The position numbers and the translations under genes were made by a program. From Amazonocrinis nigriterrae CENA67 (GTDB lineage Bacteria > Cyanobacteriota > Cyanobacteriia > Cyanobacteriales > Nostocaceae): a stretch of DNA of 64,000 nucleotides. Every line of letters begins with the position of its first letter. The first letter of the stretch is position 1. The notes below the pieces were generated by a model, which was not told where the DNA came from, ran no database searches, and saw nothing but the letters and a program-made list of their open reading frames with translations. Positions 25,872-34,355 of this stretch are shown in pieces. Location: NCBI RefSeq assembly GCF_016056305.1, contig NZ_JAECZC010000012.1:1-64000 (forward strand), given 5' to 3'.

Positions 25872-26822
25872 ATGATTAAAACCATCGTTACCGGAGCCGC
25901 AGGTTTTATTGGTTCTCACCTTGTAGAAACGTTATTAAAACAAGGTCAAGAAGTTATCGGTATTGATGAATTCAATGATTACTATGACCCTGCTTTAAAG
26001 TATAAGAATATTGCCCATTTACAAAATTATCCTGGCTTTAATTTAATCACAGGAGATATACAGTTTTTAGATTGGCATATTCTTCTTAAGGATGTTGATG
26101 TTGTTTTTCATCAAGCAGCACAAGCGGGGGTAAGAGCAAGTTGGGGCCGAGGTTTTTGCGCTTACACTGAACGAAATATTAATGCAACACAAATTTTGCT
26201 GGAAGCAGCCAAGGATGCTAAACACTTAAAAAGGTTAGTATTTGCTTCTACTTCTAGTGTTTATGGTGATGCAGAAACATTACCCACCCACGAAAAGATT
26301 TGTCCACAACCTGTTTCTCCTTACGGAATTACTAAGCTAGCCGCTGAACAGTTATGTGGACTGTATTACAAAAACTTTGGTGTGCCTTTTGTAGCATTGC
26401 GCTATTTCACAGTTTATGGCCCCAAACAGCGCCCCGATATGGCGTTTCATAAGTTTTTCAAAGCTATTTTACAAGATGAGACAATTCCCATTTACGGTGA
26501 TGGACAACAAACGCGGGACTTTACATTTGTGAGTGATGCGATCGCTGCAAATTTAGCTGCCGCTACCGTACCCCAAGCAGTAGGCGAAATCTTCAATATT
26601 GGTGGCGGTAGCAGAGTGGTTTTAGCAGAAATCTTAGACACAATGGCAGAAATCATTGGTAAACCAATCAAAAAGAACTATATAGAAAAGGCCATGGGAG
26701 ACGCACGTCACACGGCTGCTGATGTGTCTAAGGCGCAGAAAATTTTAGGATATCAGCCGCGGGTTTCTCTCAGAGACGGCTTAACTCAAGAATGGCAGTG
26801 GATTAAGTCTTTGTATACATAA
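25872..26822 (+). CDS. NAD-dependent nucleotide-sugar epimerase/dehydratase
   Basis: The 316-residue extended SDR has the nucleotide-binding loop GAAGFIG (residues 8-14), the STSSVYG strand and the catalytic Tyr151-x3-Lys155 in SPYGITKLAAE. FTVYGPKQRPDMA and YGDGQQTRDFTFVSDA are typical of UDP-hexose/uronate 4-epimerases and related WbpP-type enzymes. It probably makes a nucleotide sugar (for example UDP-galacturonate or a GalNAc-type donor) for the glycan. Substrate preference cannot be set by eye. It is separated from neighbours by about 250 and 190 bases, so it may have its own promoter. Confidence 0.9.
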   Translation: MIKTIVTGAAGFIGSHLVETLLKQGQEVIGIDEFNDYYDPALKYKNIAHLQNYPGFNLITGDIQFLDWHILLKDVDVVFHQAAQAGVRASWGRGFCAYTERNINATQILLEAAKDAKHLKRLVFASTSSVYGDAETLPTHEKICPQPVSPYGITKLAAEQLCGLYYKNFGVPFVALRYFTVYGPKQRPDMAFHKFFKAILQDETIPIYGDGQQTRDFTFVSDAIAANLAAATVPQAVGEIFNIGGGSRVVLAEILDTMAEIIGKPIKKNYIEKAMGDARHTAADVSKAQKILGYQPRVSLRDGLTQEWQWIKSLYT

Positions 26823-26856
26823 GTAGGTTGATGCGAATAAAGGTGACTAGTGAGGA

Positions 26857-26889
26857 TTGTCAGTTGTTAGTTGTCAGTTGTCAGTTGTA
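26857..26889. repeat. GTCAGTT heptamer array
   Basis: Four to five GTCAGTT/GTTAGTT units lie in the spacer between the epimerase and the next glycosyltransferase. It is the same STRR family as at 11801 and 11945. Confidence 0.75.
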
Positions 26890-27015
26890 AGAGTTTCAGG
26901 CATATTTACGTTTCGTAACATAGTCATGTTTATTTTTAGCTACCTACTTAATCACATCAGATATTTGGTATCTAATTACTGAGCAAAATCAAATCATTCT
27001 AAGTAGAGAAATCAA

Positions 27016-28212
27016 ATGAAAATTTTGCATATTTGTGCAGTAGATGACACAGCACAAACACTTTTACTTCCACAAATTAAATATTTGTTGTCTCGTAATC
27101 TCCAAGTAGAAATAGCTTGTTCTTCAGGAGTAGAAACAAAAAAATTACGAGAGAAGGGATACATAGTTCATTCAATTCAAATTGACCGGAAAATTTCTTT
27201 GATTTCTAATGTGAGAAGTATTTATAATCTGGCAAGACTAATCCGGAATAATCAATATGACCTTGTTCATGTACATACACCAATTGCTGCTGTCTTAGGA
27301 CGTATTGCGGCTAAAATTGCAGGTACTAAACGTATTGTTTATACTTCCCACGGTTTGCCATTCCACGATTTATCATCTCCAATACAGTATCGTTTTTACT
27401 TTACTGTTGAGAAACTCGTTGCTTTCATCACTGATTTGATTCTCAGTCAAAATTATGAAGATATAGCCACAGCAAAAAAATTAGGTCTTTGTCCATCAGA
27501 TAAATTACGTTACCTGGGCAATGGAGTAGATACTTATCGTTTCCATCGCGATCGCCTTGATCCGAGCCATCAAAGCCAATTACGTAAAGCCCTCGATATT
27601 CCTGAAACTGCTAACTTAATAATTGGCACAATTGGGCGTTTAACTCGTAAAAAAGGAAGTGGATACTTAATTGAAGCCACAGCCAAACTACTACCTCAAT
27701 TTCCTAATTTGCACGTTCTAGTGATTGGCAGTCAACTCAGCACAGACCCTGAACCTTTCCATACAGAACTTATAGAAAAAATTCACAAACTGGGAATTGA
27801 GCAACACGTTACCTTGACAGGTGAACGTCAAGATATACCAGAGATTTTGGGGCTTTTAGATATTTTTACCCTACCTACGTTTACTCATGAAGGATTACCC
27901 CGGTCTATTCTAGAAGCAATGTCAATGAATTTACCAGTTGTAGCCACAGATATTCGAGGCTGTCGAGAAGCTGTGGTGCATCAACAAACAGGTTTAATTG
28001 TGCCACCTCAAGATAGTAATAAGTTAGCTGAAGCCTTGGCAATACTCCTGTCTAATAATCAATTAAGGCAAGCCTATGGTAACGCAGGACGTGAGCGCAT
28101 TGAAGCTGAATATGATGAAGAACTAGTTTTTAAAAGACTGGCAAGTTTCTATCAGAAATTAGGTATTCATTTAGATGAAACAAGTACCAATTTGGCAATT
28201 AATAATTTTTAA
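27016..28212 (+). CDS. Glycosyltransferase, GT4 family
   Basis: The protein has 398 residues. It starts MKILHICAVDDTAQTLLLPQI and has DLVHVHTPIAAVLGR and RIVYTSHGLPFHD in the acceptor half. IIGTIGRLTRKKG, VLVIGSQL and HEGLPRSILEAMSMN (E-x7-E) then PVVATDIRGCREAV lie in the donor half. This pattern is shared by capsular GT4 enzymes that act early on lipid-linked sugars. It stands directly before the phosphoglycosyl transferase, an order common in bacteria when the enzyme adds the second sugar (context inference). Confidence 0.92.
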   Translation: MKILHICAVDDTAQTLLLPQIKYLLSRNLQVEIACSSGVETKKLREKGYIVHSIQIDRKISLISNVRSIYNLARLIRNNQYDLVHVHTPIAAVLGRIAAKIAGTKRIVYTSHGLPFHDLSSPIQYRFYFTVEKLVAFITDLILSQNYEDIATAKKLGLCPSDKLRYLGNGVDTYRFHRDRLDPSHQSQLRKALDIPETANLIIGTIGRLTRKKGSGYLIEATAKLLPQFPNLHVLVIGSQLSTDPEPFHTELIEKIHKLGIEQHVTLTGERQDIPEILGLLDIFTLPTFTHEGLPRSILEAMSMNLPVVATDIRGCREAVVHQQTGLIVPPQDSNKLAEALAILLSNNQLRQAYGNAGRERIEAEYDEELVFKRLASFYQKLGIHLDETSTNLAINNF

Positions 28213-28390
28213 ATGTAGCTATAATTAGCTAAGATTAACCACCCAAAATACTCTTCATAAAAATGGGTGTGGAATACGGCAATAGAGTTATCACTAATAG
28301 ATAATTTGCTGTTTACCCTGCATACATTTCTGTAGGTAAATTTATTCCGTAACAATATCATATTGACTAGAGTTTTTTGGCTCACTCATA

Positions 28391-29059
28391 ATGAGATATG
28401 TGTGTATGAATGCTAAAAATTTGCAAGTTAATCACACAAAATATAGCAGAGTAGTTAAGTCTGTCTTAGATAGAGTTGTAGCAGCGATCGCTCTGTTGAT
28501 TCTATCTCCAGTGATGCTAATAATTGGGATAGCTATTTATTTCCAAATGGGTAGTCCAGTAATTTTTACTCAACCACGTCCTGGTAAAAAAGCTCGAATT
28601 TTTAAATTCTACAAATTCCGCACTATGACAAATGAGTGCGATGCTGAAGGCAACCTTCTTCCTGATGAAGAACGTCTCACAAACTTTGGGCAATTCCTGC
28701 GCCAAACTAGTCTCGATGAACTCCCACAACTTTGGAATGTCTTAAAAGGAGATATGAGTTTTGTTGGGCCGCGTCCTTTACTAGTAGAGTACCTCGACCG
28801 TTATACCCCTGAACAAGCACGTCGCCATGAAGTTGAACCAGGTATTACAGGTTGGGCACAAATTAATGGTCGCCGAATATTAGATGGATTATGGGAAAAG
28901 AAATTCAAATTAGATGTTTGGTATGTAAATAACTGGAGTCTATGGCTTGATTTCAAAATTCTTTTGCTCACGATATTGAAAGTTTTGCAACAAGAAGCAA
29001 TTAGCCAACCAGGTCATGCTACAGGCGAAGAATTTAAAGGCAGTAAAACTGGACAATGA
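28391..29059 (+). CDS. Initiating sugar-1-phosphate transferase (PglC/WcaJ catalytic type)
   Basis: This 222-residue monotopic phosphoglycosyl transferase has a re-entrant helix at about 30-50 with the Ser-Pro kink ([16 protein letters not shown]). KFYKFRTM at 73-79, the catalytic Asp109-Glu110 in [24 protein letters not shown] and [17 protein letters not shown] are all the family hallmarks. It transfers a sugar-1-phosphate from a UDP-sugar to undecaprenyl phosphate, the committed step of glycan assembly. The short form without extra N-terminal helices is PglC-like, which fits a diacetamido or amino-deoxy first sugar. Met6 (28406) is an alternative start. Confidence 0.94.
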   Translation: MRYVCMNAKNLQVNHTKYSRVVKSVLDRVVAAIALLILSPVMLIIGIAIYFQMGSPVIFTQPRPGKKARIFKFYKFRTMTNECDAEGNLLPDEERLTNFGQFLRQTSLDELPQLWNVLKGDMSFVGPRPLLVEYLDRYTPEQARRHEVEPGITGWAQINGRRILDGLWEKKFKLDVWYVNNWSLWLDFKILLLTILKVLQQEAISQPGHATGEEFKGSKTGQ

Positions 29060-29124
29060 ACTGTCACGCTTTGTTAGATGATGGCAATTAATCGCAAAAG
29101 CAGCTGTGTTTGAGGTAAATACAC

Positions 29125-30237
29125 ATGAAAAATCGATGGGAAGTAGGCTCGCAATTTGATTGGTCAAATGATATGGTAATGCTATCAGCGGCAAAAACTT
29201 TATTACCTGAATCTTACGAGTTATTTTCCACTGGCACAGCTTGCTTATTCTCTATGGCAACTCTGTTGCAACAGCACCAAATACATCGCTTAAGGCTGCA
29301 TATACCATCGTTCTTATGTATGCATTTTGTAGCCAAACTCAAAACAGTTTTTGATGTATGTTGGTATCGAGATTTACCTACTCAAGAATCCCCAGATTTT
29401 AACACGCTTAATACTTTACCTGGTGATTTAGTACTAGCAGTTAATTTATTTGGCATCAGGCAAGGGAAAGTTTGGCAAGATTGGCTATTTCAGCATGATG
29501 ATATTATCTTAATTGAAGACCATACCCACGATCCTTTTTCTTCTTGGGCGCAGCAGAGTACAGCTCACTATGCTATAGCATCTTTGCGAAAAACTCTGCC
29601 AATTCCAGATGGGGGTATTATCTGGTCACCGCAAAATATGAAGCTGCCCAAAGCTTCTTCTTCAAAGTCACAGGCTGCCGATAAAAGACTGACTGCAATG
29701 CTATTAAAGCGAGCCTATCTTAGTGGTGCCAATATCTCGAAAGATATATTTCGACAGCTAGAAATTGAAAGTGAGGAAGAATTTGATGATGAAACTAATT
29801 GTGTAGCTTCAACCTTCACTTCTGTGATATTGAGTTGCTTGAACATTGCAAAATTTAGGCAACTAAGGGAAACTAACATTAGACATTTTTTAAATTGGAG
29901 CTTAACTGAAAAGCATCCGAATTGGATGCCTCTGTTTAGTTCATGGCCTATCAGTTCTGTACCATTTAACAGTGTAATAGTTTGTCAAAGTCAAGACATC
30001 CGCGATAATTTACGTAAATATCTCATAGCTCAAAATATTTTTCCAGCAATTCATTGGTTACAAACTACACCAGACAAATCATCCAATGATCCCTTAGCAA
30101 TAGAATTGTCAAATCGAATTCTGACAATTCCCACAGATCAACGTTATTCCTTGGATGATATTGCTCGTGTGGCAGCAAAAATTACTGATTTTTTTAAACA
30201 ATCTGGCAAGCTGACTTACTCTCTGATTGGGAAGTAA
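29125..30237 (+). CDS. Divergent DegT/DnrJ-like PLP-fold protein
   Basis: The protein has 370 residues. LFSTGTACLFSMATLL (34-48) matches the glycine/serine helix of DegT aminotransferases, GDLVLAVNLFG the central strand, IILIEDHTHDP the Asp that holds the PLP pyridine (Asp132), and YAIASLRKTLPIPDGGIIW the internal-aldimine lysine strand (Lys156). Spacing is right but motifs are looser than in true sugar aminotransferases. Activity is likely but unproven; the substrate may not be a sugar nucleotide. It follows the initiating transferase by 65 bases. Confidence 0.75.
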   Translation: MKNRWEVGSQFDWSNDMVMLSAAKTLLPESYELFSTGTACLFSMATLLQQHQIHRLRLHIPSFLCMHFVAKLKTVFDVCWYRDLPTQESPDFNTLNTLPGDLVLAVNLFGIRQGKVWQDWLFQHDDIILIEDHTHDPFSSWAQQSTAHYAIASLRKTLPIPDGGIIWSPQNMKLPKASSSKSQAADKRLTAMLLKRAYLSGANISKDIFRQLEIESEEEFDDETNCVASTFTSVILSCLNIAKFRQLRETNIRHFLNWSLTEKHPNWMPLFSSWPISSVPFNSVIVCQSQDIRDNLRKYLIAQNIFPAIHWLQTTPDKSSNDPLAIELSNRILTIPTDQRYSLDDIARVAAKITDFFKQSGKLTYSLIGK

Positions 30238-30309
30238 CTCAAGAAGTCTATTATATTTAGCGATCGCCCAATTATTTTCAAGCTTGGAAGCAAGGAGATT
30301 TGAGATTAC

Positions 30310-31182
30310 ATGAAAGCTTTAACTCAGCGTTTATCACAAGAGCAAATGGCTCTTTTACCAACAGATGAGGATGTTGCTTTTTATGAGGAACACGGTTGGT
30401 ATATTTCTCAAAAAGTGATTCCTGACGAAATTATTGATGAAGCAATTTTGGGTAGTGAAAAATTTTATCGTGGAGAACGAGATGCAACTCTTCCCTACAA
30501 AACTGGTTATAGTGATTGGCAACCTGGAGATGGGAACGCTGTACGCAATAATCAACATGTTTCTTATCGTAAGAAAGAACTACGTAAGCTCTTGCACCCA
30601 ATGATTGGGGCGATCGCTGCTAAACTAGCTAGGACTAGAGGAATTCGGCTGTTTGAAGATACGCTAGTTTACAAAGCACCAACAATTAATGAAGGTGAGG
30701 GGGTAGTTGGTTGGCATACTGATTACTCTTACTCTTCTAACTGCACCTCTAATAAAATGCTTTCTGCTTGGATTCCCTTCCACGATACTGATGTTTATAG
30801 ATCACCATTAGTTGTAATTGATGGTAGTCATAAATGGTCAGGTACTGAACATATGCGATCATTCAATAATCAGAATCTTAAAGAGATAGAAAACACATTT
30901 GCTCAAGAAGGGCGAAAGATTGTGGAAGTACCCATAATTATGAAAAAAGGTCAAGTTAGTTTTCATCATAGTTTGACTATTCACGGTAGTTATCCTAATC
31001 ACAGCAATTTACCCCGCTTAGCATTCGCTTTATATTTACAAGATTATGACAACCGATATCAACCTTTCTGGAATAACGGAAAACAAATTCATCACTTTCT
31101 TGACCGTATGTGTCGCAAACTGCCAAACGGCTATCCAGACTATAGCGATCCAGCAATATTTCCTGTTTTGTGGACAGAGTAA
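30310..31182 (+). CDS. Phytanoyl-CoA dioxygenase (PhyH) family protein
   Basis: The 290-residue Fe(II)/2-oxoglutarate-dependent dioxygenase shows His136-x-Asp138 in VVGWHTDYSY and the distal His225 (LTIHGSYPN), with Arg236 (LPRLAFALYLQ) to bind 2-oxoglutarate. All facial-triad residues are intact. PhyH proteins in glycan or natural-product clusters hydroxylate small substrates; hydroxylation of a sugar, lipid or amino-acid substituent is possible here. This gene straddles the beginning of the palindromic arm visible in the window: bases from 30531 on are repeated inverted at the right edge. Confidence 0.88.
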   Translation: MKALTQRLSQEQMALLPTDEDVAFYEEHGWYISQKVIPDEIIDEAILGSEKFYRGERDATLPYKTGYSDWQPGDGNAVRNNQHVSYRKKELRKLLHPMIGAIAAKLARTRGIRLFEDTLVYKAPTINEGEGVVGWHTDYSYSSNCTSNKMLSAWIPFHDTDVYRSPLVVIDGSHKWSGTEHMRSFNNQNLKEIENTFAQEGRKIVEVPIIMKKGQVSFHHSLTIHGSYPNHSNLPRLAFALYLQDYDNRYQPFWNNGKQIHHFLDRMCRKLPNGYPDYSDPAIFPVLWTE

Positions 31183-31260
31183 TAGGGAGATTCATCAATT
31201 AATTTGATTAATGATGAATTTGTGTGAGAAAGTTCTGTTACTTCAATAAGGATTAAACTA

Positions 31261-32334
31261 ATGAAGACTCAAGTAATTGATCTATCAAATCCCTTATGGA
31301 TGGAAACACTGCATAAAATTAGACATGATGTTTATCAATTACCGGAGTATATTTTATTAGAGAGAAGTAGAATTAAAGGCATTCCCGAAGCGATTGTTAT
31401 AACTGATGGTGACAAAATATTTTTCGTGCCTTATTTGCTGTCGAAATGTGATGATGTCGTTGATGAAACGATTATAGAAACTTTTGACATTAAGTCTCCT
31501 TATGGCTATACAGGAATTTTATTAAGCGAAGCAGCTGTGAATACGCCTGGTTTTCCTGATTTAGCCATGAGTGAATTTAAGCGTATATTATGTGACAAGC
31601 GTGTATGTTCAGCTTTTATTAGATTACATCCAATTTTAAACGAAAACTTTTGTGATATTTTTCAACCAAATACATTTTTAGTCAATGGAGAAACTGTTTC
31701 TGTTGACTTAAGAATCTCTGAGTCTCAAATCTGGACAAATACCAGGAAAGGTCATAAAAGCACAATTAATAAATGTAAGCGATTGGGAATGATCCCAAAA
31801 ATGGTTAGTATCGAAGAATATCTTGATGAATTTACTGCTATTTATCAAGAAACTATGGATCGAGTTGATGCTACCGAAGGATTTTACAGCTTTGATTTTA
31901 CATATTATTACGAAATGTATAAGGCGTTAGGAGAAAAACTGCATTTATGTATTGTTGAGTATGAAAATGAGGTTGCCTGTGTTGGCTTATATACAGAAGT
32001 TTGTGGCATAGTACAAAGTACTTTGGGGGGGACTAAAAATAAGTTTGTTAGCTTATCTCCTAGCACTTTAGAAACAGATTTTGCTCGATATTGGGCTAAG
32101 GAACGTGGCAATGAATTTTTGCATTTGGGAGGTGGAGTTGGTGCGTCAAAAGATAGTGTTTATGCATTTAAAGCTGGTTTCTCTCAACTCAAGCATAATT
32201 TCATGACACTACGGTTAATTTTAGATGAAGAGAAATATCGTTATTTAGTTGAATTACGGGCAAAATATTTAAATATTCCACCTGAAAAAATGATGGAATC
32301 AAAATTTTTTCCTGCCTATCGTTCTCCTCATTAA
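31261..32334 (+). CDS. GNAT/FemAB-like acyltransferase (CelD/BioF2-like)
   Basis: The protein has 357 residues. The C-terminal half (about 175-330) fits the acetyltransferase_6 fold: WTNTRKGHKSTINKCKRLG, a helix with YQETMDRVDATEGFYSFD, the strand pair LHLCIVEYENEVACVGLYTE and the closing FLHLGGGVGASKDSVYAFKAGFS. The last is the usual CoA-pocket strand followed by 'Y-x-F-K-x-x-F'. The N-terminal half is a second, degenerate GNAT-like lobe. Such enzymes acylate amino sugars or peptides; N-acylation of the amino sugar produced by the DegT enzyme is a reasonable inference. AAGGA lies 9 bases before the ATG. Confidence 0.8.
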   Translation: MKTQVIDLSNPLWMETLHKIRHDVYQLPEYILLERSRIKGIPEAIVITDGDKIFFVPYLLSKCDDVVDETIIETFDIKSPYGYTGILLSEAAVNTPGFPDLAMSEFKRILCDKRVCSAFIRLHPILNENFCDIFQPNTFLVNGETVSVDLRISESQIWTNTRKGHKSTINKCKRLGMIPKMVSIEEYLDEFTAIYQETMDRVDATEGFYSFDFTYYYEMYKALGEKLHLCIVEYENEVACVGLYTEVCGIVQSTLGGTKNKFVSLSPSTLETDFARYWAKERGNEFLHLGGGVGASKDSVYAFKAGFSQLKHNFMTLRLILDEEKYRYLVELRAKYLNIPPEKMMESKFFPAYRSPH

Positions 32335-32428
32335 GGAATAACTAACAAGCAATTATCTAAGATTTGTACAAAACTGTAGACCACCAAAAATAAGCAAATT
32401 TAACTGATGAATTATTAGATAAACAACT

Positions 32429-33964
32429 ATGAAGATTACTTCTCTTGGTCACGCAGGTTTAAAAGTAGAAACAAATAATATTACATTACTTGTAGATCCG
32501 TGGCTATCTCCAGAAGGAGCATTTCTGGCGTCATGGTTTCAGTATCCCAGTAATGAACATTTGGTGACACCCGCATTACTGCAACCAACTGCGCTCGCTA
32601 TTTCTCACGAACATTTAGACCACCTTGACCCTTGGTTTTTAGCCCAAGTACCGCCAGAGACACCCATCATTATCCCGCGCTATCCCTCGCCAATTCTCAA
32701 GCAGAAAATTACTGCTACAGGTTTAAAAAAAATTATTGAAGTGCCGCAGTGGGAAACAGTACAACTAGGGGAAGAAATCAGTATATTTTTTGTATCAGAA
32801 GAGTCACCCATGAACCAGGATTCTGCTGTGGTGATTGTTGGTGATGGGGAGATATTGCTAGACCTCAATGATGCGCGGTTGTCAGTAGCGCAACTTTGCA
32901 GCATCCGCACCAAAGTAGGTGGAGTAATCGATGTGTTAGCCTTGCAAGGGGCTGGAGCTTCTTGGTATCCTATGTGCTATGAATATTCCCCAGAGCGCAA
33001 ACAAGAACTTTCCCAGCGCAAGCGCATAGCTAAATTCAGTTACCTAGAACGAGCGATCGCATCTGTAAAACCAGTAACAGCCATTCCCTTTGCTGGGCCT
33101 CCTTGCTTTCTCGATCCAGAACTGGCTGCAATTAATTCGGAAATGGAAAATGGCATTTTTCCAGACCAACAGCAGGTAGTAGACTGGCTGCATCACCAGG
33201 GTGTGCATAACACTGAGATTTTGTTGCCTGGAGATGTATTCGATGTCACGCAAGAATCTAAAAAGGCCGATCCCATCTGGAGTGATTTTTCATTTAGCGA
33301 TCGCAACTCTTACATTGAAAATTATGCCCAGCAAAGAACAACTCACATTGCTAACCTCAAAGCTCATTATCCAGAACCTAAAAAATCTCTTTGGGAACCA
33401 TTTTGCGAATATTTCCAAAGTCTTTTAGCAATGAATTCCTACTTCAACCAAAAAATTGGGATGAGAGTTGGGTTTGATATTACAGGAGCAGGTGGTGGAA
33501 AATGGGCAGTGGATTTTCGACCGGGTTGGGAAGGCGTATATAACGAGATAGGAGAATGCAGCTACGGTTATCGTTTTGCATCAAGATGGCTTCCACCCTT
33601 ATTAGATGGAAAGTTGCTTTGGGAAGACTTCTTTTTATCTCTGCGATTTGTTGCTTGGCGCAATCCAGATATTTACAACGACCATCTTTTAGGATTACTG
33701 AAATTCGCTTCTCCCCAATCTTTACAAGCTGTAGAAGATTATGAAAATTCAATAGATGCTCAACAGCAAATTACGATTCACTCTGAGGGACAGACTTATA
33801 AAGTACAGCGCTACTGTCCTCATGCTGGCGTTGACTTACAAGAAGTAGGCGAGATTTTACCAGGAGGAATTCTGCGCTGTCTTAGTCATCATTATGAGTT
33901 CGACCTGGAGACAGGAAAATGCCTTAACGGTAAATGTAAGTTACTTAATACTAAGCGGATTTAG
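32429..33964 (+). CDS. Metallo-beta-lactamase-fold hydrolase fused to a C-terminal Rieske domain
   Basis: The protein has 511 residues. Residues 1-260 are an MBL fold: LGHAGLKVET, LLVDPWLS, then ISHEHLDHLD with H60-x-H62-x-D64-H65 for the dinuclear metal site. The middle (about 290-440) is helical and unfamiliar. Residues 455-500 carry a Rieske [2Fe-2S] motif: C463-P-H465 and C484-x2-H487. The same two modules, in reverse order, make up CMP-N-acetylneuraminate hydroxylase (CMAH), which oxidises an N-acetyl to an N-glycolyl group. A related oxidation of an N-acyl sugar is an attractive but unproven guess for this cluster. Confidence 0.85.
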   Translation: MKITSLGHAGLKVETNNITLLVDPWLSPEGAFLASWFQYPSNEHLVTPALLQPTALAISHEHLDHLDPWFLAQVPPETPIIIPRYPSPILKQKITATGLKKIIEVPQWETVQLGEEISIFFVSEESPMNQDSAVVIVGDGEILLDLNDARLSVAQLCSIRTKVGGVIDVLALQGAGASWYPMCYEYSPERKQELSQRKRIAKFSYLERAIASVKPVTAIPFAGPPCFLDPELAAINSEMENGIFPDQQQVVDWLHHQGVHNTEILLPGDVFDVTQESKKADPIWSDFSFSDRNSYIENYAQQRTTHIANLKAHYPEPKKSLWEPFCEYFQSLLAMNSYFNQKIGMRVGFDITGAGGGKWAVDFRPGWEGVYNEIGECSYGYRFASRWLPPLLDGKLLWEDFFLSLRFVAWRNPDIYNDHLLGLLKFASPQSLQAVEDYENSIDAQQQITIHSEGQTYKVQRYCPHAGVDLQEVGEILPGGILRCLSHHYEFDLETGKCLNGKCKLLNTKRI

Positions 33965-34066
33965 GTTATGCAACTGAACTATTTATGCTGGCAATATCGT
34001 TCAACGTAATTTGTAAAAATTGCAATAACGTCTATAGATAGGACTGCTTATCTTGAATATATTCAT

Positions 34067-34327
34067 ATGACTACCGAGGCATTAGCAAACTACATCAGTC
34101 ATGGATTAACCTTTGAGTTTGTTCAAGCTTGTCGTCGTTCCGGTCAAATTTGTGAAGTTGTCCATAGCCCACATATTCCTGAAGATCCAGGATTAATTGC
34201 CTACAAAGAAGCAATGGGTTTTCCAGTCGTACAAATTCCAGCCAAGGTTGAGATGAATCCCGTGATTAAAAATTTCCTGCGTTGGAAATATCCACACAAA
34301 CACTATCGTTTTACCGGACGCTACTAA
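34067..34327 (+). CDS. Short protein resembling the C-terminal end of an acyltransferase
   Basis: The protein has 86 residues. ALANYISHGLTFEFVQACRRSG and DPGLIAYKEAMGFPVVQIP look like the last helix and strand of a GNAT/FemAB-like domain, ending NFLRWKYPHKHYRF. The frame is open a further 19 codons upstream (34010-34066: ...DRTAYLEYIH) to a TAA at 34007 without any start codon other than the ATG at 34067. This suggests that the gene lost its 5' part and is a remnant, or that it survives as a short stand-alone protein. It is wedged 102 bases after the MBL-Rieske gene and 28 before the aminotransferase. Confidence 0.5.
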   Translation: MTTEALANYISHGLTFEFVQACRRSGQICEVVHSPHIPEDPGLIAYKEAMGFPVVQIPAKVEMNPVIKNFLRWKYPHKHYRFTGRY

Positions 34328-34355
34328 ATTTATATTTTCTATAACTTAAGCTACA

